A stretch of 64,000 nt of DNA from Xanthomonas melonis (GTDB lineage: Bacteria; Pseudomonadota; Gammaproteobacteria; Xanthomonadales; Xanthomonadaceae): contig NZ_JAJGQH010000009.1 of the NCBI RefSeq assembly GCF_020783655.1, positions 124,001-188,000 on the forward strand, given 5' to 3'. Every line of letters begins with the position of its first letter. Position 1 is the first letter of the stretch. The notes under the pieces were generated by a model that saw only the letters and a list, made by a program, of their open reading frames with translations, did no database searches and was not told the DNA's origin. The position numbers were made by a program, and so were the translations under genes. Below are positions 29,229-39,344 of this stretch, piece after piece.

Positions 29229-29591
29229 TCAGTGGTCGTGAGGAACCTTTTCAGGGGGCGTCTTACCATTCCAACGACCCTGTTTCATCGCTTTGGGGCA
29301 GATCCTTTTGTACTGGTAATAAGCATCAATGCCAGTCTGCGTCCATGGTCCGCAATAGGGACCCTTACAGCAAACAGAAAGACTAGGCTGCACGCAATAT
29401 CCGAGCATTGGTGCAGTTGTCCCGCTTATGGGATCTACCGCAATCCAATTCTTGTCGGCTCCCTTGCATCCCTGCGTGCAAAACACGAAAGGATCGTTGT
29501 CGCGGCACACGAGCTTTTCATAAACGCTTTGGGCTTGAAGCTCGGCTTGGCCGGCAAAAAGTAGCGCCAATGTCCATATCAATCTCTTCAT
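29229..29591 (-). CDS. Small Cys-rich exported protein, unknown family
   Basis: A 120-residue protein preceded by an AAGGA site six bases before the ATG at 29591. The signal peptide begins MKRLIWTLALLFAGQA and is likely cut near ELQAQS. The mature part of about 98 residues has eight cysteines, including CTQGCKG, a CC pair and CKGPYC, and one near the C-terminus in RICPKAM. It is therefore probably disulfide-stapled in the periplasm or secreted. No family is recognised. The gene has lower GC than its neighbours and sits alone between convergent and divergent genes, so it could be an accessory toxin, immunity or virulence factor; none of this is shown. Confidence 0.7.
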   Translation of the reverse strand: MKRLIWTLALLFAGQAELQAQSVYEKLVCRDNDPFVFCTQGCKGADKNWIAVDPISGTTAPMLGYCVQPSLSVCCKGPYCGPWTQTGIDAYYQYKRICPKAMKQGRWNGKTPPEKVPHDH

Positions 29592-29864
29592 CACTATTCC
29601 TTAGTTCAGGAAGTTCACCACACGAGTTTCATCAGCTGCTTGAGAACCTGAACGCTTGCCAATGAATACGTGGCCTTGAATGACGCTGTATCCGAGCGCA
29701 ACGACTAACTCGGTTGGGCAAGATAACGCATCTTATCGTTGGTTTCACCCTTTGGTGGTGCGCCCGATCTGCGTGCATCCGGGATAGACTCCAAACCAAG
29801 GACTGATACCCTCATGCAACGCTTCCACGTCGGCCGTTAGCAGGCTGCAGAAGTTGGACCAAAT

Positions 29865-30302
29865 CTAGTCTTCGGCCCCCGCCGGCACCCAGATCGCCAT
29901 GCCGGCCGCGCGCTTCTGCGTGGTCGGGATGCCGATGCCCAGGCCGCCGCCGACGCGGCCGCCATAGCTGCCGCCGCCGACCGACAGGCCGCCGCCGGAG
30001 CGCTCCGAGCCCACGCCGACGATCACCACGCCATTGGCGCCGAGCTTGGCCGCTTCGCGTTTGAGGCGTTGCACGGCGGCATCGGTCTGGCCCTGGGTGC
30101 CGAAGCCGGCGGCGCTGGTGGATTCGAGCTGGGCGATTTCCACCGAGCCGGCCGGCGCGTGCGAGTAGACCTGTACCTGCGCCGGGTCGATCGGTGCGCG
30201 CGCCTGGCCCAGCATCACCTTGGAGCTGCTGGCGCAACCGGCCAACAGCGCGGTAGCGGCCGTGGCGATGGCGGCGCGCCTGATGTGCGACTGCAGGTTC
30301 AT
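29865..30302 (-). CDS. Small lipoprotein, unknown function
   Basis: A 145-residue protein with a lipobox LLAGC and Ser following, so it is likely an outer-membrane lipoprotein. The mature part contains APAGSVEIAQLESTS and LKREAAKLGANGVVIV. That pattern recalls the small RcsF/YbjQ-like alpha-beta fold, in which a Cys or Gly-Ala-Asn turn follows a helix. A Gly-rich loop (GGGLSVGGGSYGG) precedes the end. The ATG at 30302 is chosen because the signal sequence begins there. Confidence 0.72.
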   Translation of the reverse strand: MNLQSHIRRAAIATAATALLAGCASSSKVMLGQARAPIDPAQVQVYSHAPAGSVEIAQLESTSAAGFGTQGQTDAAVQRLKREAAKLGANGVVIVGVGSERSGGGLSVGGGSYGGRVGGGLGIGIPTTQKRAAGMAIWVPAGAED

Positions 30303-30504
30303 ATCGAAGCCCCCCGTGGGTAGTGATGGCGATGATCCGGTGCCCGGACTGAACGGCACCGAATCCGACCGGACAGTGCCGAACACTAGCCATGCCCATG
30401 TGAGGCCGTTGCCAAGCTGCCATTGGTCAGGGTGACCACCCGCCCACGGCGTCTTGCCAGGTGCAGGGCTAAGCTCGGGTTTTCTCCGGATGACGAGGTG
30501 ACCT

Positions 30505-30753
30505 GTGGGATTGATCAGCCTGTTGTGGGGCATCGTGGCCTTGTTGTGGATGGTGCTGGCCTTCATCCCGCTGTTGGGCTGGGGCAACTGGTTCCTGATT
30601 CCGTTCGCGGCAGTGGGCGCGTTGATCGCTGCAATCGCCCTGCTGTTCACCTCGGCCGGTCACCGCGGCCGCGCCAAGACCGGCCTGTTGCTCAATGGCC
30701 TGGTGATCGTGGTCGGGGTGATCCGGCTGAGCCTGGGCGGGGGAGTGATCTAA
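30505..30753 (+). CDS. Small two-helix inner-membrane protein
   Basis: An 82-residue protein starting at GTG 30505 behind a GACGAGG site. It consists of hydrophobic helices (LLWGIVALLWMVLAFIPLL and FAAVGALIAAIALLF) and a third near the C-terminus. No family is assigned. It precedes hemB by about 190 bases in the same direction. Confidence 0.65.
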   Translation: MGLISLLWGIVALLWMVLAFIPLLGWGNWFLIPFAAVGALIAAIALLFTSAGHRGRAKTGLLLNGLVIVVGVIRLSLGGGVI

Positions 30754-31938
<1,185 letters not shown>

Positions 31939-32047
31939 GGCCCCCGCGGCAGCTGGGTTGGACCGCAGGCGCGGGTGCTGCTGATTGCACCCTGCGGCAC
32001 CGGGTTGCTCGCGCCGACCGCCGCAGCGAGACGCATTCTCATCTACA

Positions 32048-34612
32048 ATGGGCGGCCGCTCTCGGGTCGTTGCTGTCTTGATCAAAACGCTGCTGTTCCA
32101 GCTGCATTGGTTGCTCGGCATCACTGCCGGCCTGGTGCTGTCGGTGATGGGAGTCACCGGTGCGTTGCTCTCCTTCGAGGACGAGATCGTGCGGCTGGCC
32201 AATCCTGCAGTGGCGCAGCTGGCCGAGCGCAACGCGGCGGGCGAGCGGGCCTTGCCTGTAGATGTCCTGCTGCAGCGGCTCGAGCTGGACCGCAGTGATC
32301 CGGTGCAGGGCCCGGCGGTCACGCGCATGTTGATCGATCCCACCGGGACGCGGCCGTCCAACGCACGCCTGCCTGCCAAAGGCAGTGCGCGGGTGTATTT
32401 CGATCCCTACACCGGCGAGCGCATGGCCGCCCCGCGGCTGAGCGATGCGTTCGCCTTCATCGAGGACCTGCACCGCCATCTGGCTGCCGGCAAGCGCGGT
32501 CAGGCGGTGACCGGCGCGTGCGCGCTGATCCTGCTGTTCTTCTGTGCCTCGGGCCTGTACCTGCGCTGGCCGCGGCGTTGGTGGAGCCCACGCACCTGGC
32601 TGGCGGTGGAATGGCGGCGGCAGGGACGCAGCTTTCTGTGGAGCCTGCACGCGGTGTTCGGCACCTGGTGCCTGCTGGTCTATCTGCTGGTGGCGCTGAC
32701 CGGCCTGACCTGGTCCTATCCCTGGTATCGCGACGGCATGGCGGCGTTGCTGGGCGCCGAGCCGGCGCCCCGCAGCGAACCTGCCGAACAACGTGCTGCA
32801 ACGGTGGATTTCGCTGGCGTGCAGCGTACGCTCGATGGCATCGCGGCCACCCAGCATGGGGCGGTGGATCTGCGCATTCCCGCCCGTTCCGGGCAACCGC
32901 TGATCGCCCGCTTCCTGCCCGACCATCCCGATCACGACCGTGCCTTCGATACGTTGGAGATCGACCCCGGCAGCGGCGCGTTACTGCAGCGCCGCGACTA
33001 TGCGCTGCTGACGCGCGGGCAGCAGTGGATGCTCAGCATGTTCGCGCTGCACACCGGCAGCTTCTTCGGGCTGCCCGGACGCATCGTGCTGATGCTGGCC
33101 AGCCTGGGCATGGTGGTGTTCTTCGTCAGCGGCTGGATGCTGTATCTGGATCGACGCCGCAAGAAGCGCGCGCTGCGTGCCGCACGCGCGGTGCTGCAGA
33201 GCGCACCGCCGGCATCGCAGGCCGAGCCGTGGCTGATCGCCTTCGCCAGCCAGAGCGGTTTTGCCGAACGCCTGGCCTGGCAGGCGGCCGGCCATCTGCA
33301 GGCGGCCGGTCTGCCGGTGCAGGTGTGTCCGCTCGCGCAGGTGGATGCGCAGCGCCTGCAGGCGACCCGGCATGCCTTGTTCGTGATCAGTACCTTTGGC
33401 GATGGCGAGCCGCCGGATGCGGCGCGTAGCGTCGAGCGCGAGCTGCTGCGTCAGCGCGTGGCATTGCCGCAACTGGCCTATGCGGTCCTGGCATTGGGCG
33501 ATCGCCAGTACGCGCGGTTCTGCGGGTTCTCGCGGCAGACCGAACACTGGCTGCAGGCACAGGGCGCGCGCGCGCTGTTCCCGGCGGTGGAAATCGACAA
33601 GCTCGACCCGCAGGCGCTGGCGCAGTGGCACGCGCAACTGGAGCAGATCGCCGGCACGCCGCTGGCTGCGGCGCCACCGCCGCGACCGCGCCGCACGGGC
33701 TGGCTGCTGCAGTCGCGCAGCCTCCTCAACCCTGGCAGCGAAGGCGGGCCGATCTGGCGCATCGACCTGCAGCCGCCGGCCGATGCCCACTGGCAGGCCG
33801 GGGACATCCTGGAAGTGCAGCCCGCGCATGCCGACGCGCAGGTGCGTGCCTGCCTGGCGGCCTGGGGCCTGTCGGCGGAGGCATCGGTACACGTGGAGGC
33901 GCAGTTGCTGCCGCTGCACCGCGCCGCCGCCGAGCGCGTGCTCCCGGCGGCACCGGCCACGCCGCCGGTGCCGGGGCCGGATCCCCAGACCTGGCTGGAT
34001 GCGTGCAGCTGGCTGCCCACGCGCGACTATTCGCTGGCCAGCGTGGCAGCCGATGGTGTCGCCACCGCCGTGGTCAGGCTGACGACCGCTGCCGATGGCC
34101 GCCCCGGCCTGGGCTCGGGCTGGCTGATCCTGCACGCCGGGCTCGGCGCGCCGGTGCAGGCGCGCCTGCGCACCAATCCCGGCTTCCATCGCGTCGATGC
34201 GGCACCGATGGTGCTGATCGGTAACGGCACCGGCATCGCCGGCCTGCGCGCCCTGCTGCGCGAGGCCGAGCTGGCCGGCGTGCACGGGCACTGGTTGCTG
34301 TTCGGCGAACGCCAGGCCGCGCACGACCGGCTGTTCGCCGACGAACTGCGCGCCTGGCAGGCGAGTGCGCATCTGCAGCAACTGGATCAGGTGTTCTCGC
34401 GCGATCAGGCGGACAAGCGCTACGTGCAGCATCGGCTGCGTGAAGCCGGCGATGCGTTGCGGCACTGGATCGACCGCGGTGCGGTGATCCACGTCTGCGG
34501 TAGCCTGGACAGCATGGCGCGTGCGGTCGACGCCGCATTGCGCGACATCCTGGGCCAGACCCGCCTGGAATCGCTGACCGCAGCCGGCCGTTACCGGCGC
34601 GACGTGTACTGA
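32048..34612 (+). CDS. PepSY membrane domain fused to a flavodoxin/FAD reductase
   Basis: An 854-residue fusion. Residues 1-380 are a PepSY-type membrane unit with about four helices, including LLGITAGLVLSVMGVTGAL and MVVFFVSGWMLYLDRR. Residues 395-530 form a flavodoxin domain (IAFASQSGFAERLA, VISTFGDGEPPD). The rest resembles the FAD/NADPH module of sulfite reductase alpha (RDYSLAS, IGNGTGIAGLRAL). Such fusions are thought to move electrons from cytoplasmic NADPH across the inner membrane, for example to reduce ferric siderophores. The start codon is uncertain because no good ribosome site precedes the ATG at 32048. Confidence 0.82.
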   Translation: MGGRSRVVAVLIKTLLFQLHWLLGITAGLVLSVMGVTGALLSFEDEIVRLANPAVAQLAERNAAGERALPVDVLLQRLELDRSDPVQGPAVTRMLIDPTGTRPSNARLPAKGSARVYFDPYTGERMAAPRLSDAFAFIEDLHRHLAAGKRGQAVTGACALILLFFCASGLYLRWPRRWWSPRTWLAVEWRRQGRSFLWSLHAVFGTWCLLVYLLVALTGLTWSYPWYRDGMAALLGAEPAPRSEPAEQRAATVDFAGVQRTLDGIAATQHGAVDLRIPARSGQPLIARFLPDHPDHDRAFDTLEIDPGSGALLQRRDYALLTRGQQWMLSMFALHTGSFFGLPGRIVLMLASLGMVVFFVSGWMLYLDRRRKKRALRAARAVLQSAPPASQAEPWLIAFASQSGFAERLAWQAAGHLQAAGLPVQVCPLAQVDAQRLQATRHALFVISTFGDGEPPDAARSVERELLRQRVALPQLAYAVLALGDRQYARFCGFSRQTEHWLQAQGARALFPAVEIDKLDPQALAQWHAQLEQIAGTPLAAAPPPRPRRTGWLLQSRSLLNPGSEGGPIWRIDLQPPADAHWQAGDILEVQPAHADAQVRACLAAWGLSAEASVHVEAQLLPLHRAAAERVLPAAPATPPVPGPDPQTWLDACSWLPTRDYSLASVAADGVATAVVRLTTAADGRPGLGSGWLILHAGLGAPVQARLRTNPGFHRVDAAPMVLIGNGTGIAGLRALLREAELAGVHGHWLLFGERQAAHDRLFADELRAWQASAHLQQLDQVFSRDQADKRYVQHRLREAGDALRHWIDRGAVIHVCGSLDSMARAVDAALRDILGQTRLESLTAAGRYRRDVY

Positions 34613-34738
34613 TAGCGGCGACAGTGCGCAGCGAGCAGTCGTGCGGCGCGCTGCGGTGGGAACGGCCGGTGCGCACAGGCTGCGGCGGTGTGGCGCACGG
34701 CTCGCCATTGCCCTGCTGCTCACCGATCGCCGCCCCGC

Positions 34739-35620
34739 TCAGCGGCAGCTGAGCTCTCCATCGACTGCCGGCACCTTCATCCGGTAGATGTCCAGCTGCC
34801 CGGCGCGTGGTGCGCGTGCGCTGCCGGTCACCAGCAGTTCGCCCGGCTTGGCCGTGTCCACCACCGCGCCGAAGGTACGCTCCTGCGGCCCGTTGAACGA
34901 CAGCTGCAGCGGCTGGCCAGGGCCGTAAGCGCCGTCCTTGCAGGCGGCCAGCAGCAACTGGCCAGGGCCGTCTGCACGGCCGCGCGCCCAGACCAGGCCA
35001 CGGCCATCGGCAAGCCAGGCCGCATCCGCCTCGTCGGCGGCGGTATTGATCCCGCGCAACGGCTCCGTTGCCGCGAAGGCCCGCCCATCCCAGCGCGCCA
35101 CGAACAGATCCAGGCCGCCGGCACCGCCGTGCCCGTCGCTGGCGAACAGCAGGCGCGTGCCGTCCAGCGACAGCGTGGGCGCACGCTCGTTGCCCGGGCC
35201 GTTGATCGCCGCGCCCAGCGACTGCACCGCACCGAGGCTGCCCTGTGCGTCCACCGGAACCCGGTAAAGATCGTCGCCACCGGCGCCGCCCGGCCGCGAC
35301 GAGGCGAACAGCAGCCAGCGTCCGTCGGCACTGAACAGCGGCGTGCTCTCGTCCTGGGCGGTATTGATCGGCAGCGGTTGCGCGTCCTGCCAGCGCCCGC
35401 CGCGCAGGTGCGCCTGCCAGAGATCCCAGCCGCCGGCGCCTCCGGCGCGGTCGCTGGCCCAGACGATGCGCTGCCCGTCCGGGCTGAGCGTGGCGCGCGC
35501 CTCGTTGGCCGGGGTGGAGACCACGCCCATGCCTTCGATGCCGAATTCGGCCAGCCCCGACGCCGACGGCGCGAAGAGTAAACTCGCCGCCAGCGCGGGC
35601 AGCGTCCATCGAAGTCGCAT
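34739..35620 (-). CDS. Exported PD40/TolB-like beta-propeller protein
   Basis: A 293-residue protein with a signal peptide and several PD40-type repeats (SPDGQRIVWASDRAGG, SADGRWLLFASSRPGG, SLDGTRLLFASDGHGG), which form a beta-propeller like that of TolB. It is probably periplasmic and may bind peptides or proteins. The ATG at 35620 gives the signal sequence (MRLRWTLPALAAS). It is divergent from aroE, with a short shared upstream region. Confidence 0.82.
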   Translation of the reverse strand: MRLRWTLPALAASLLFAPSASGLAEFGIEGMGVVSTPANEARATLSPDGQRIVWASDRAGGAGGWDLWQAHLRGGRWQDAQPLPINTAQDESTPLFSADGRWLLFASSRPGGAGGDDLYRVPVDAQGSLGAVQSLGAAINGPGNERAPTLSLDGTRLLFASDGHGGAGGLDLFVARWDGRAFAATEPLRGINTAADEADAAWLADGRGLVWARGRADGPGQLLLAACKDGAYGPGQPLQLSFNGPQERTFGAVVDTAKPGELLVTGSARAPRAGQLDIYRMKVPAVDGELSCR

Positions 35621-35672
35621 GCGGTGTTCCTGTCCTGTCCCACGCACAGTCTAGTCAACCAGAGAGCGTTTC

Positions 35673-36524
35673 ATGCCCGCATCCCGTTATGCCGTGTTCG
35701 GTCACCCCGTTGCCCATTCGCTGTCGCCGGCCATCCATGCCGACTTCGGCAAGCAGACCGGCATTGCGCTGGACTACACCGCCATCGATGCGCCGCAGGA
35801 GGACTTCGCCGCGGCGCTGCAACGCTTCGCCGACGAAGGCGGCAAGGGCGCCAACGTCACCCTGCCGCTGAAGGAGGACGCCTATGCGCTGGCCAGCAGC
35901 CTGAGCGCGCGCGCGCGCCTGGCCGGTGCGGTCAATACGCTGGTGCGCAACGACGGCCGGTGGCAGGGCGACAACACCGACGGTGCCGGCCTGGTGCGCG
36001 ATCTCACCGAGCGCCACGGCCTGGATCTGCGCGGCCGCCGCGTGCTGCTGCTCGGCGCCGGTGGTGCCGCCCGCGGCGTGGCACCAGCGCTGCTGGAAGC
36101 CGGTATCACCGCAATGGTGGTGGTGAACCGCTCGCCCGAGCGCGCCGATGCCTTGTGCGACGCACTGGGCGAACCGGCGCGGGTGACCTCGCGTTACATC
36201 GAAGACCTGCGCGAGCTGGGCGACTTCGAACTGATCGTCAATGCCACTGCCGCCGGCCGCGACCGCGACGCCGGCGCGTTCGCCTTGCCGCTGGGCCTGG
36301 TCAACAGCCTCACCGCCGCGGTGGATCTCAACTATGGCGACACCGCCATCGCGTTCCTGGCCTGGGCGCGCGCGGCGCAGTGCCGGTATGCCATCGACGG
36401 CCTGGGCATGCTGGTGGAACAGGCGGCCGAAAGCTTCGCGCTGTGGCATGGCGTGCGTCCGCAGACCGATCCGGTCTACGCAGCGCTGCGCGCGCGCGAG
36501 GCCGTGCTGATCAGCGCCGACTGA
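35673..36524 (+). CDS. aroE: Shikimate dehydrogenase
   Basis: A 283-residue NADP-dependent enzyme reducing 3-dehydroshikimate to shikimate in aromatic amino-acid synthesis. Shikimate-binding SLS lies at residues 16-18, the catalytic lysine is K67 in NVTLPLKED, and the aspartate is D103 in DNTDGAG. The NADP loop reads [10 protein letters not shown], followed by [10 protein letters not shown] (the NRT-like motif). Length is typical. A small membrane-protein gene follows after eight bases. Confidence 0.93.
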   Translation: MPASRYAVFGHPVAHSLSPAIHADFGKQTGIALDYTAIDAPQEDFAAALQRFADEGGKGANVTLPLKEDAYALASSLSARARLAGAVNTLVRNDGRWQGDNTDGAGLVRDLTERHGLDLRGRRVLLLGAGGAARGVAPALLEAGITAMVVVNRSPERADALCDALGEPARVTSRYIEDLRELGDFELIVNATAAGRDRDAGAFALPLGLVNSLTAAVDLNYGDTAIAFLAWARAAQCRYAIDGLGMLVEQAAESFALWHGVRPQTDPVYAALRAREAVLISAD

Positions 36525-36532
36525 GCCGGACC

Positions 36533-36886
36533 ATGATGACCACCGAGCTGCTGCTTGGCCTGATCACCAGTCTGCTGTCGCGGGTTCCGCTGCTGATCGC
36601 CGTGCTGCTGGGTCTGGTGCTGCTGTGGCGTGCACCGGTTGGCCCGCTGCGGCGCGCCGGGCTGGCCGGGGTGTGGCTGTTGCTGGGCTGCGTCCTGGCC
36701 GAGGTCGCGTTGCAGGCGATTCCCATGCTGCTGATGCAGCAGGGCAACGTGCGCCGGATCGCCATGCTGATGGGCGTCGGCAGCTTCGTGCTGACGGCCG
36801 TGCAGGCGGTCGGCATCGGCCTGCTGGTATGGACCTTGGCGCGCAGCCTGCAGCGGCCGGACATGGGCGCGGGTCAGCGCGGCTGA
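36533..36886 (+). CDS. Small membrane protein after aroE
   Basis: A 117-residue protein with three or four hydrophobic segments (LLIAVLLGLVLLW, AGLAGVWLLLGCVLAEV, VLTAVQAVGIGLLVWTLA). No family is recognised. It starts eight bases after aroE and is probably co-transcribed with it. Confidence 0.72.
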   Translation: MMTTELLLGLITSLLSRVPLLIAVLLGLVLLWRAPVGPLRRAGLAGVWLLLGCVLAEVALQAIPMLLMQQGNVRRIAMLMGVGSFVLTAVQAVGIGLLVWTLARSLQRPDMGAGQRG

Positions 36887-37069
36887 TCCTGCCCCGGATA
36901 CCGGCCCGCGCACGGGCCGGCGCACCGGTATCGAAGCGGCGACAGAGCGCCCCCGGCGCCCATGCGCGCGATGCAGCCCGGCGACTCGCCGCAGGACGCC
37001 CGGCAACCATGTTCAGCTGCGCGGCCGATCGGTCGCAGCGGCTGCGCCGGTCCATGCGAAAATGGCGCG

Positions 37070-39202
37070 ATGAGTGATCTCGCCCCACCGGCCGCGCCGT
37101 CTGCGCCCGTTCCCACCCAGCGCGTGCTGACCGACCCGATCAAGGCCGGCATCCGCGATGCCTACGCCAAGCTGCAGGCCAATACGCCCGGCTTCGCCAC
37201 CCGCCGCGCGCAGAGCCAGATGATCGGTCTGGTGTCGCGTGCGCTGGCCACTTCCGGCGGCATCGGCATCGCCGAGGCGCCCACCGGCGTCGGCAAGAGC
37301 CTGGGTTACCTCACCGCCGGCGTGCCGATCGCCCTGGCCACCAAGAAGAAGCTGGTGATCAGCACCGGCACCGTCGCGTTGCAATCGCAGTTGGTGGAAC
37401 GCGACATTCCGGCCTTCCTCAAGGCCACCGGGCTGGAGGCGAGCGTGGCGCTGGCCAAGGGCCGTACCCGCTACCTGTGCACCCGCAATGCCGCCGAACT
37501 GGAAGGCGACACCAGCCAGAACGCCATGTTCGAAGACGAGCAGGCGCTGTACGAGCGCCCGCTCAGCCCGGCCGATGCGGATCTGGCCAAGCGGCTCGCC
37601 AAGGCCTATGCCGCGCGCACCTGGAACGGCGATCTGGACGATGCCCCCGAGCAGGTCTCGGTGCCACTGCGCATGCGCATCACCACCCCGGCCTCCGGTT
37701 GTGCCGGGCGGAGGTGCAGCTACGCCGCGCAATGCCCGGTGCTCAAGGCCCGCACCGACGTACGCGAGGCGCAGATCGTGGTGACCAATCACGCCCTGCT
37801 GCTGTCGTCGCTGTCGCTGGGCGATGCCGAAAGCGGCCAGCCGCTGATCGCCCCGCCCTCGGACATGCTGCTGGTGCTCGACGAAGGTCACCACATCGCC
37901 GGCGTGGCGATCGATCAGGGTGCGGCCAACCTGCCGCTGGACGACATGGCCCGTCGCACCGGGCGCATGCAGATCCTCATCGCCGCCGCCTATCGCGCGG
38001 TGGACAAGGACCGGATCGGCAATCTGCTGCCCAACGAAGCCATCGACGTGGCCGCACGCGTGTCCAAACTGCTCAAGGCCTTCCATGCCGAGGTCGAACG
38101 CGTGTGGAAGCCCGAGCCCGGCGAGCGCGATCCGCTGTGGCGTGCGGCCAACGGCAAGCTGCCGCCGCAGTGGGGCCCGGCCATCGAAGAACTGGGCGAA
38201 GAAACCCGCGCACTGTTCAATTGGGTACACGCCGCGCATGGCGCCGTCGCCAAGGGCAAGCAGGACGATGCCGCGCGCGAGCGCCTGCAGCGCAACCTCG
38301 GCCTGGCGTTGGAAATGGCCGAGCAGCAGCACAATCTGTGGAGCGGCTGGCGCCGCGAAGACAAGGAAGGCCAGCCGCCGATGGCGCGCTGGATCACCCT
38401 CTCGCGCGATGGCGATCTGATCTGCCATTGCTCGCCGGTGTCGGCCGCGCAGGTGCTGCGTACGATGATCTGGAACGAGGTCGATTCGGTGGTGATGACC
38501 TCGGCCACGCTCACTGGCGGCGGCGATTTCCAGTCCTTCGCCATCGACAACGGCCTGCCCGATCACGCCGAGATGGCCTCGCTCGCCTCGCCGTTCGACC
38601 TGCCCAACCAGGCCGAATTGATCGTGCCCAATTTCCCGGTCACGCCGGACGACCGCGAAGGCCATCCCAAGGAAGTGGCCAGATATCTGGTGCGCGAACT
38701 GGATTGGAACGCCAAGGGCAGCATCGTGCTGTTCACATCGCGCTGGAAGATGGAAAAAGTGGCCGACCTGATGCCGCTGGCGCAACGCAACCGCGTGCTG
38801 GTGCAGGGCGAGGGCAACAAGTCGCAGTTGATCACCGAACACCTGCGCCGCATCGCCGCTGGCGAGGGCTCGGTGTTGTTCGGGCTCAATTCCTTCGGCG
38901 AAGGGCTGGACCTGCCGGGCGACGCCTGCACCACCGTGGTCATCACCCAGGTGCCCTTCGCCGTGCCCACCGACCCGCAGACCTCCACCTTGAGCGAATG
39001 GCTGGAAAGCCGCGGCCACAACGCCTTCAACCTGATCGCGATCCCGCATGCACTGCGCACGCTGACCCAGTTCGCCGGCCGTTTGATCCGCAGTTCCAGC
39101 GACCACGGCCGCGTCATCATCCTCGACTCGCGCCTGCTCAGCCGCCGCTACGGCAAACGCATCATCGATGCCTTGCCGCCGTTTAAGCGGGTGATCGGCT
39201 AG
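37070..39202 (+). CDS. dinG: DinG-type ATP-dependent DNA helicase
   Basis: A 710-residue superfamily 2 helicase of the XPD/DinG group. Walker A is APTGVGKS (residues 70-77) and the DEAH-type box reads LDEGHH. Four cysteines before motif II (YLCTRN, then SGCAGRRC and AAQC) would hold a 4Fe-4S cluster. C-terminal motifs include VMTSATLTGG, LFGLNSFGEGLDLPGD and LTQFAGRLIRS. It would unwind forked DNA or R-loops in repair. The ATG at 37070 is preferred over the longer frame start. The helicase is the last core gene before the peptide cluster. Confidence 0.9.
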   Translation: MSDLAPPAAPSAPVPTQRVLTDPIKAGIRDAYAKLQANTPGFATRRAQSQMIGLVSRALATSGGIGIAEAPTGVGKSLGYLTAGVPIALATKKKLVISTGTVALQSQLVERDIPAFLKATGLEASVALAKGRTRYLCTRNAAELEGDTSQNAMFEDEQALYERPLSPADADLAKRLAKAYAARTWNGDLDDAPEQVSVPLRMRITTPASGCAGRRCSYAAQCPVLKARTDVREAQIVVTNHALLLSSLSLGDAESGQPLIAPPSDMLLVLDEGHHIAGVAIDQGAANLPLDDMARRTGRMQILIAAAYRAVDKDRIGNLLPNEAIDVAARVSKLLKAFHAEVERVWKPEPGERDPLWRAANGKLPPQWGPAIEELGEETRALFNWVHAAHGAVAKGKQDDAARERLQRNLGLALEMAEQQHNLWSGWRREDKEGQPPMARWITLSRDGDLICHCSPVSAAQVLRTMIWNEVDSVVMTSATLTGGGDFQSFAIDNGLPDHAEMASLASPFDLPNQAELIVPNFPVTPDDREGHPKEVARYLVRELDWNAKGSIVLFTSRWKMEKVADLMPLAQRNRVLVQGEGNKSQLITEHLRRIAAGEGSVLFGLNSFGEGLDLPGDACTTVVITQVPFAVPTDPQTSTLSEWLESRGHNAFNLIAIPHALRTLTQFAGRLIRSSSDHGRVIILDSRLLSRRYGKRIIDALPPFKRVIG

Positions 39203-39268
39203 TTCGGAGCGGCCTTTCTTGCCAAGTGATTTTCCCAGGCGGGGCATATTTTATGCTACGCAGTACGC

Positions 39269-39297
39269 TTGACAGGGGATATTTCTTTGGATTAACT
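39269..39297 (+). promoter_or_regulatory. Candidate promoter for the RiPP cluster
   Basis: TTGACA at 39269-39274 is followed after 17 bases by TTAACT at 39292-39297. The -35 matches the consensus fully, the -10 only in part. It lies about 50 bases before the first cluster gene, in AT-richer DNA after dinG. Confidence 0.4.
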
Positions 39298-39344
39298 GGA
39301 CCTGAAGGAAGTGGGCGCGTCTCTTAGCGAAGCAGGGAATGCAT

